In this document: positions 1-4,196 of the stretch, piece by piece
Position numbering within the stretch: the first letter of the stretch is position 1
Layout of the letters: the number at the start of each line of letters is the position of its first letter
NCBI GenBank assembly: GCA_964526945.1
Contig: CAZGNA010000173.1
Location: 1 to 5,651, forward strand
Direction: 5' to 3'
DNA from: Fervidifonticultor sp964526945
Lineage (GTDB): Bacteria > Sysuimicrobiota > Sysuimicrobiia > Sysuimicrobiales > Humicultoraceae
Length of the DNA: 5,651 bases
The notes under the pieces: generated by a model
The model's input: only the letters and a program-made list of their open reading frames with translations
The model's database searches: none
Told to the model about the DNA's origin: nothing
Translations under genes and position numbers: made by a program

Positions 1-1
1 T

Positions 2-880
2 CCGCGTGCGGCGACGGCGCCCGCCCTGCCCCGGACGCGCACGCCCGCCAGCCGCATCGTGGCGCGCTTCCGGCGCAACCGCCTGGCCGTGGTGGCTCTG
101 GGCGTGCTGGTGGTGATCCACCTGGCCGTGGCCGCGGCACCCTGGCTCGCGCCCGGCGACCCGGAGGCGATCGCACTCGGCGAGCGGCTGCGGCCGCCGG
201 GCCGCCCGTACTGGCTGGGCACCGACGAGTACGGCCGCGACGTGCTCACGCGGCTGCTGTACGGAGGCCGGGTCTCCCTGGCCGTGGGGCTGGCATCGAT
301 GCTGGCGTCGATGGTCATCGGCGTGGCGGTCGGCGCGGTGGCCGGCTACCTCGGCGGGATCGTCGACGTGGTCCTGATGCGGATCACCGACGGGATGCTG
401 GCGGTGCCGCTGTTCTTCGTGGCGCTGCTGGCTCTGGCGATGCTGGGGACGACCCTGCTGAACCTGGTGGCGGTGATCGCCCTCACGTCGTGGATGACCG
501 TGGCCCGGGTGGTGCGCGCCGAGGTGCTGCGCACGCGCACGCTGGAGTTCGTGGTGGCCGCCCGCGCGCTGGGGTGCAGCGGGTGGCGCATCCTCACCCG
601 CCACGTGGTGCCCCAGTCCATCCCCTCGATCACGGTGGCCGCCACCCTGGGCGTGGCGTACGCCGTGCTGCTGGAGACGTCGCTCTCGTTCCTGGGACTG
701 GGCGTGCAGCCACCGGCGCCGTCGTGGGGCAACATGCTGTCCGGGGCACGGGCCTACCTCCGGACGGTCCCGGGGCTGGCGGTCTTCCCGGGCGTGATGA
801 TCTTCATCACGGTGCTGTGCTACAACTGGTTCGGCGATGGCCTGCGCGACGCCATCGACCCGACCCTCGCGGAACGGTGA
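2..880 (+). CDS. Peptide/nickel-type ABC transporter permease, DppC/OppC class (5' end probably outside the window)
   Basis: This is an inner-membrane subunit of a Dpp/Opp-type ABC importer, which forms half of the channel with a DppB-like partner. The reading frame is open from base 2, so the true start is probably upstream of the window. An internal GTG at 59 would give 273 residues, but the arginine-rich stretch before it is typical DppC N-terminus. Counting from that GTG, a first membrane segment spans about residues 10-30 and is followed by the family signature GTDEYGRDVLTRLLYGGR (54-71). Further hydrophobic segments lie near 73-97, 112-150, 192-214 and 240-258. The cytoplasmic EAA-type loop that contacts the ATPase is visible around 165-190 (AARALG, then RHVVPQSIPS). 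The ETSLSFLGLGVQPP motif (206-219) and the ending GLRDAIDPTL are also typical. Substrate cannot be read from a permease: peptides, nickel, sugars and other solutes are all known. The next gene is not an ATPase. Family assignment is very secure. Confidence 0.95.
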   Translation, partial: PRAATAPALPRTRTPASRIVARFRRNRLAVVALGVLVVIHLAVAAAPWLAPGDPEAIALGERLRPPGRPYWLGTDEYGRDVLTRLLYGGRVSLAVGLASMLASMVIGVAVGAVAGYLGGIVDVVLMRITDGMLAVPLFFVALLALAMLGTTLLNLVAVIALTSWMTVARVVRAEVLRTRTLEFVVAARALGCSGWRILTRHVVPQSIPSITVAATLGVAYAVLLETSLSFLGLGVQPPAPSWGNMLSGARAYLRTVPGLAVFPGVMIFITVLCYNWFGDGLRDAIDPTLAER

Positions 881-948
881 GCCCCGCGGGCCGGCGCGAC
901 GCGACCGGCACGCCGTGGCCCGGACGCTGGCGACGAGACTGCCGATGC

Positions 949-954
949 GAGGTG
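949..954 (+). promoter_or_regulatory. Ribosome binding site of the CapA-family gene
   Basis: The sequence GAGGTG lies 4 bases before the ATG at 959. It supports that ATG as the start and argues against an earlier one. The spacing is slightly short but usable. The 78-base gap between the permease stop and this gene shows no other clear signal. Confidence 0.6.
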
Positions 955-958
955 CGCG

Positions 959-2095
959 ATGCCTGAACCGATCACCATCGCCCTGGCGGGCGACTTGATG
1001 CTGGAACGCCCCATCACCCCGGCGGGCGGTGGCCGCTCGCCGGGCAGCGCTGCGGTGTGGGAGGTGTTCCACCAGGCCGACCTGGTGTTCGTGAACCTGG
1101 AGGTGCCGCTGACGACGCGCGGCGCCCCGGCCGACAAGCACGTGGCGTTCCGCGCCGACCCCCTGCTGGCAGGCGAGCTGCGGGCGGCGGGCATCGACGT
1201 GGTGACGCTGGCCAACAACCACATGCTCGACTACGGCCCCGAGGGACTGTTCGACACGCTGGAGGCGCTGCAGCGCGTGGGCCTGCCGGCGGTCGGCGCC
1301 GGGCGCACGCTGGCCGAGGCGCTGGCCCCGGCCGTGCTCACGGCCTGGGGCGTGCGGGTCGCGTTCCTGGGCCTGGCCTCGACCCTCCCGGTGGGCAGCG
1401 CCGCCGCCCCGGACCGGCCGGGCATCGCGCCGGTGCACGTCACGACGCTGTACGTGGTCGACAGCGCCGGGCTGGACGAAACGCCCGGCAAGGCGCCCTA
1501 CGTCGAGACGCGGTGCTGGCCCGGTGACGTGGAGGCAGCCGCCGAGGCGACGGCGCAGGCCAAGCGGCAGGCCGACGTCGTGGTGGTCGGCGTGCACTGG
1601 GGCGTGCCCCACGGGTTCGTCGCGGCCTTCCAGAGCCCGGTGGCCGGCTACCAGCGACCGCTGGCCGAGGCCCTCATCGACGCCGGCGCCGACGTCGTCG
1701 TCGGCCACCATCCCCATGTGCTGCACGGCATCGACGCCATCGGGGGACGGCCCGTCTTCTACAGCCTGGGCAACTTCCTCTTCCACTCGGTGACGCCGGG
1801 CCGGTTCCCCGTGTTGCGGCGGCCCGACCCGCCCTATTCGTGGAAGAGCCTGCGCTCGCCGGTGAACCTCGACTCGGTGATCGCCCTGGTCACCTGCGAC
1901 GCCGGCGGCGTGCGCGACGTCGAGCTCGTGCCCGTGGTGATGAACGCCGAGGGCGATCCCGAGCTGGCCACCGGCGCCGATGCGGCGCGCATCCTGGCCA
2001 GCCTGGCGGACCAGTCGGCGCCCTACGGCGTGACGATCACCGTCGCCGGCGACCGCGGGCGGGTGGCCCTGCAGCCGGCCGGGGTGGCGCGGTGA
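959..2095 (+). CDS. CapA-family protein (PGA_cap / metallophosphatase-like fold)
   Basis: This 378-residue protein belongs to the family named after the poly-gamma-glutamate capsule protein CapA/PgsA, which has a calcineurin-like metallophosphatase fold. Family blocks appear in order: ALAGDLML (8-15), FVNLEVPL (44-51), LANNHMLDYG (84-93), VGAG (112-115), VHWG (212-215), VVGHHPHVLHGID (247-259) and FYSLGNFLF (267-275). Probable metal-site residues are D11, E48, N87, H88, H213, H251 and H253. There is no signal peptide or membrane anchor, unlike capsule-linked PgsA, so the protein is probably cytoplasmic. The usual Glu in HWGxE is Pro217 here. No other capsule gene (capB or capC type) is visible, so a capsule role is unlikely. 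A phosphoesterase or other hydrolase role in the operon is an inference. It follows the permease by 78 bases and abuts the next gene. Family call is secure; function is unknown. Confidence 0.9.
   Translation: MPEPITIALAGDLMLERPITPAGGGRSPGSAAVWEVFHQADLVFVNLEVPLTTRGAPADKHVAFRADPLLAGELRAAGIDVVTLANNHMLDYGPEGLFDTLEALQRVGLPAVGAGRTLAEALAPAVLTAWGVRVAFLGLASTLPVGSAAAPDRPGIAPVHVTTLYVVDSAGLDETPGKAPYVETRCWPGDVEAAAEATAQAKRQADVVVVGVHWGVPHGFVAAFQSPVAGYQRPLAEALIDAGADVVVGHHPHVLHGIDAIGGRPVFYSLGNFLFHSVTPGRFPVLRRPDPPYSWKSLRSPVNLDSVIALVTCDAGGVRDVELVPVVMNAEGDPELATGADAARILASLADQSAPYGVTITVAGDRGRVALQPAGVAR
2081..2095 (+). promoter_or_regulatory. Coupled stop/start region with two candidate ribosome binding sites
   Basis: Two starts are possible for the reductase-like gene. 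A GTG at 2092 overlaps the CapA stop in a GTGA arrangement and has GGGGTG (2081-2086) 5 bases before it. An ATG at 2101 has GGTGA (2091-2095) 5 bases before it. The proteins differ by only three residues. Either way, translation is probably coupled to the CapA gene. Confidence 0.45.
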
Positions 2096-2100
2096 GCCCC

Positions 2101-3288
2101 ATGGACGTCACCATCGTCGGTGCGGGCGCCATCGGCGGCACGCTCGGCGCCTACCTGGCGCGCGCCGGGCATGCCGTCACCTTCGTGGACGCGGCCGCCG
2201 ACCACGTGGCGGCCATCAACGCCCGCGGGCTCACCATCGAGGGCCAGCGGGAGACGTTCACCGTGCGGGTGCCGGCGCTGCTGCCCTCGCAGCTCCGCGG
2301 GCCGCTGGGCCTGGTGTTCCTGGCGGTGAAGACGATGCACACCGAGGTGGCCACGGCGCAGATCGCTCCCCACCTGGCGCCCGACGGTGCCATCGTCTCG
2401 ATGCAGAACGGCTTCAACGAGGAGCGCATCGCCGCCATCGTGGGCCCCGCGCGCACCATCGGGGCCTTCGTCAACTTCGGCGCCGACTACCAGGAGCCCG
2501 GGCGCATCCTCTACGGGGGCGGGGGCGCCCTGGTGATCGGGGAGCTGGACGGGCGGACCACCGACCGGGTGCGGGCGCTCGTGGACGCGCTGCGCACGGC
2601 GTTCCTCCCCCACACGCAGGCTACCGACAACATCTGGGGCTACCTCTGGGGCAAGCACGCCTACGCCGCCATGCTCAAGGCCACCGCGCTGGTCGACGCG
2701 CCCATCGCGGACGTGCTGGCCGATCCCGGCGCGCGGCCGATGCTGGCCAATCTGGCGGCCGAGGTCCTGGCGGTGGCGGCGGCCGAGGGCGTGCGGCCCG
2801 AGGGCTTCGACGGCTTCGAGCCCGACGCGTTCGTCTTCCCGCCCCACCGCGACCCCGCCCGGCTGGCCGCCAGCCTCGACCGGCTGGTGGCGTTCAACCG
2901 CGCGTCGCTCAAGGCCAAGAGCGGCGTCTGGCGCGACCTGGCGGTGCGCAAGCGCAAGACCGAGGTCGCGTGGGTCGTCGGCGAGCTGCGCGCGCGGGCC
3001 CGCCGCCACGGGCTGCACATCCCGCTGGTCGAGGCCGTGGGCCAGATGATCGGCGAGATCGAAGCCGGCACGCGCCAGATGTCGTGGGACAACATCCGCC
3101 AGCTCGAGGCCCTCAACGCCCGTGTGTACGGTGCGGACGCCACCGCGGGCAGCCCGGCCCGCGCACCGGACGCGCCGGGGCGCACCGCCGGTCGCCCGGC
3201 AGGCGGTCCGCCGACTGCGCCCGCAACCGGCGCAGGCGTCGCGACCGGGGAGGCGGCTGCTACGGGGGAGGCGACCGACGGTGTATGA
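2101..3288 (+). CDS. Ketopantoate reductase (ApbA/PanE)-family oxidoreductase with extended C-terminus
   Basis: This 395-residue protein (from the ATG; a GTG at 2092 is equally possible) belongs to the 2-dehydropantoate 2-reductase family, which uses NAD(P)H to reduce 2-keto acids. The N-terminal Rossmann domain shows VGAGAIGG (6-13), D30 ending beta strand 2, VKT (76-78) and MQNGFNEE (101-108). The C-terminal helical domain carries LWGKHAYAAMLKATAL (182-197) and SGVWRDLAVRKRKTEV (274-289). K185 and E288 match the catalytic Lys176 and Glu256 of E. coli PanE, and N103 matches Asn98. The position of PanE Asn180 is Ala189, so true pantoate synthesis is doubtful; many family members act on other keto acids. 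D30 suggests NAD rather than NADP. The recognisable fold ends near residue 344. Residues 345-395 are a low-complexity Ala/Gly/Pro/Thr tail. Its stop overlaps the next gene by 8 bases. No other pantothenate gene is nearby. Confidence 0.9.
   Translation: MDVTIVGAGAIGGTLGAYLARAGHAVTFVDAAADHVAAINARGLTIEGQRETFTVRVPALLPSQLRGPLGLVFLAVKTMHTEVATAQIAPHLAPDGAIVSMQNGFNEERIAAIVGPARTIGAFVNFGADYQEPGRILYGGGGALVIGELDGRTTDRVRALVDALRTAFLPHTQATDNIWGYLWGKHAYAAMLKATALVDAPIADVLADPGARPMLANLAAEVLAVAAAEGVRPEGFDGFEPDAFVFPPHRDPARLAASLDRLVAFNRASLKAKSGVWRDLAVRKRKTEVAWVVGELRARARRHGLHIPLVEAVGQMIGEIEAGTRQMSWDNIRQLEALNARVYGADATAGSPARAPDAPGRTAGRPAGGPPTAPATGAGVATGEAAATGEATDGV
3244..3273 (+). repeat. Imperfect 12-base direct repeat, 18-base period, at the end of the reductase gene
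   Basis: ACCGGGGAGGCG (3244-3255) and ACGGGGGAGGCG (3262-3273) match at 11 of 12 bases. They encode two ATGEA peptide units. Each copy contains a purine-rich Shine-Dalgarno-like core, and the second is placed to serve the next gene. Confidence 0.55.
3264..3271 (+). promoter_or_regulatory. Ribosome binding site of the SDR gene, inside the previous gene
   Basis: GGGGGAGG ends 9 bases before the GTG at 3281 and decides the start of the dehydrogenase gene. The frame stays open back to 3122, but that longer reading would add an arginine-rich N-terminus before the Rossmann fold and overlap the previous gene by some 167 bases. Confidence 0.65.
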
Positions 3289-4066
3289 GCCCGGGGCGTT
3301 CGCCGAGCGGGTGGTGCTGGTCTCGGGCGCGGCCCACGGCATCGGCCGCGGCATCTGCGAGGCGTTCGCGCATCACGGCGCCCGGGTGTGGGCCACCGAC
3401 GTCCTCGCGGCGGAACTGGAGGAGACCGTGCGCCGCTGCCGGGCCGCGGGCGGACGCGCCGAGGGACGGGTGCTGGACGTGACCGACGCGGCGGCCGTCG
3501 AGGCGCTCGTGGCCGACATCGGCCGCATCGCCGGCGGCGTGGAGATCCTGGTGCACGCTGCGGGGGGCGTGCAGGGCCAGGTGATGCAGCCCATCGAGCG
3601 CGTCACCCCCCAGCAGTGGCATGCCATCGTAAACGCCAACCTCACCGGGGCCTTCCACCTGGTGCGCGCCGTAGTGCCCCAGATGAAGGCCCGTGGGTTC
3701 GGCCGCATCGTCACGATCTCGTCGGGCGCCGGGCGCTCGTACAGCCAGACCGGCATCCAGGCCTACGCCAGCGCCAAAGCCGGGCTGATCGGCTTCACCC
3801 GGCAGATCGCGCGCGAGCTGGGCGCGTTTGGCATCACCGCCAACTCGGTGGCGCCCGGGTTCGTGCTCTCCAACCCGGCGTCGATCCGCCAGTGGGAGGA
3901 CCTGGGGCCCGAGGGCCAGCGCCGGTTCTTCGACGCGCTGGCCGTCAAGCGCCTGGGCGAGCCCGAGGACATCGCCTTCGCCGTGCTGTTCTTCGCGTCG
4001 CCGCGCGCAAGCTACGTTACAGGGCAGACCCTGAGTGTCGACGGCGGCCGCTGGATGCTGGGATAG
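3281..4066 (+). CDS. Classical short-chain dehydrogenase/reductase (SDR family)
   Basis: This is an NAD(P)-dependent oxidoreductase of the classical SDR type, 261 residues (usual length about 250). It should be cytoplasmic and probably tetrameric. The start is GTG 3281, which places the Rossmann fold 10 residues in. Cofactor motif SGAAHGIG spans 15-22, with Ser for the usual Thr. D40 at the end of beta strand 2 suggests NAD preference. D66 (LDV) binds adenine, and HAAG (92-95) stands for the usual NNAG. The catalytic set is N120, S148, Y162 and K166 (AYASAKAG). PGF (192-194) and the ending YVTGQTLSVDGGRW (245-258) are standard. The Ser-Tyr spacing is one residue longer than in E. coli FabG. 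Residues 197-219, the substrate lid, are not diagnostic. The 8-base overlap with the reductase-like gene points to coupled expression and a shared pathway. FabG itself is unlikely because no fatty-acid genes are adjacent. Substrate is unknown. Confidence 0.95.
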   Translation: MYEPGAFAERVVLVSGAAHGIGRGICEAFAHHGARVWATDVLAAELEETVRRCRAAGGRAEGRVLDVTDAAAVEALVADIGRIAGGVEILVHAAGGVQGQVMQPIERVTPQQWHAIVNANLTGAFHLVRAVVPQMKARGFGRIVTISSGAGRSYSQTGIQAYASAKAGLIGFTRQIARELGAFGITANSVAPGFVLSNPASIRQWEDLGPEGQRRFFDALAVKRLGEPEDIAFAVLFFASPRASYVTGQTLSVDGGRWMLG

Positions 4067-4116
4067 CGCAGGCCGGCGCCCGCCGCCTGCGCGGGCGGCC
4101 TCTCGCGCTGCGGGAG
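4066..4116 (+). other. GC-rich stem-loop region after the SDR stop; no T-run
   Basis: The 130-base gap 4067-4196 contains adjacent inverted repeats. GCGCAGG (4066-4072) can pair with CCTGCGC (4086-4092), in competition with GCCGCC/GGCGGC (4082-4087 with 4094-4099). CTCTCGC (4100-4106) can pair with GCGGGAG (4110-4116) with one wobble pair and a 3-base loop. No T-run follows, so this is not a standard intrinsic terminator. It could be an attenuating or mRNA-stabilising structure, or chance in such GC-rich DNA. I see no convincing -35/-10 promoter in the rest of the gap. Confidence 0.25.
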
Positions 4117-4184
4117 CGTGTCGGCAGGCGCCACGGCGGCCCGCCAGGACCGCGCGGAGCCCGGATGCGCGCACAACGTGATCC

Positions 4185-4190
4185 AGGAGG
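4185..4190 (+). promoter_or_regulatory. Strong Shine-Dalgarno site of the M28-like gene
   Basis: A perfect AGGAGG lies 6 bases before the ATG at 4197. It is the best ribosome binding site in the window and fixes the start of the last gene, suggesting independent and efficient translation rather than coupling to the SDR gene. Confidence 0.8.
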
Positions 4191-4196
4191 ACGAGG

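Noticed and set aside
959..2095. Capsule (poly-gamma-glutamate) biosynthesis locus
   Set aside because: The CapA-family name alone does not support it. No capB, capC or capE-like genes are present and the protein has no membrane anchor.
1840..2100. N-terminal extension of the reductase-like frame back to an upstream start
   Set aside because: It would add 87 Arg/Gly-rich residues before the Rossmann fold and overlap the end of the CapA gene by more than 250 bases.
3122..3280. N-terminal extension of the SDR frame back to a GTG at 3122
   Set aside because: The extra 53 residues are Arg/Pro-rich and unlike SDR N-termini. The GTG at 3281 has a well-placed ribosome binding site.
2023..3354. Long minus-strand open frame (443 codons) opposite the reductase-like gene
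   Set aside because: Low-complexity Arg/Gly/His-rich product without motifs. The plus strand has an unmistakable Rossmann fold and catalytic residues.
4066..4116. Rho-independent terminator after the SDR gene
   Set aside because: Stems are plausible but there is no T-run, and GC-rich DNA forms such stems easily. Kept only as a low-confidence structure.
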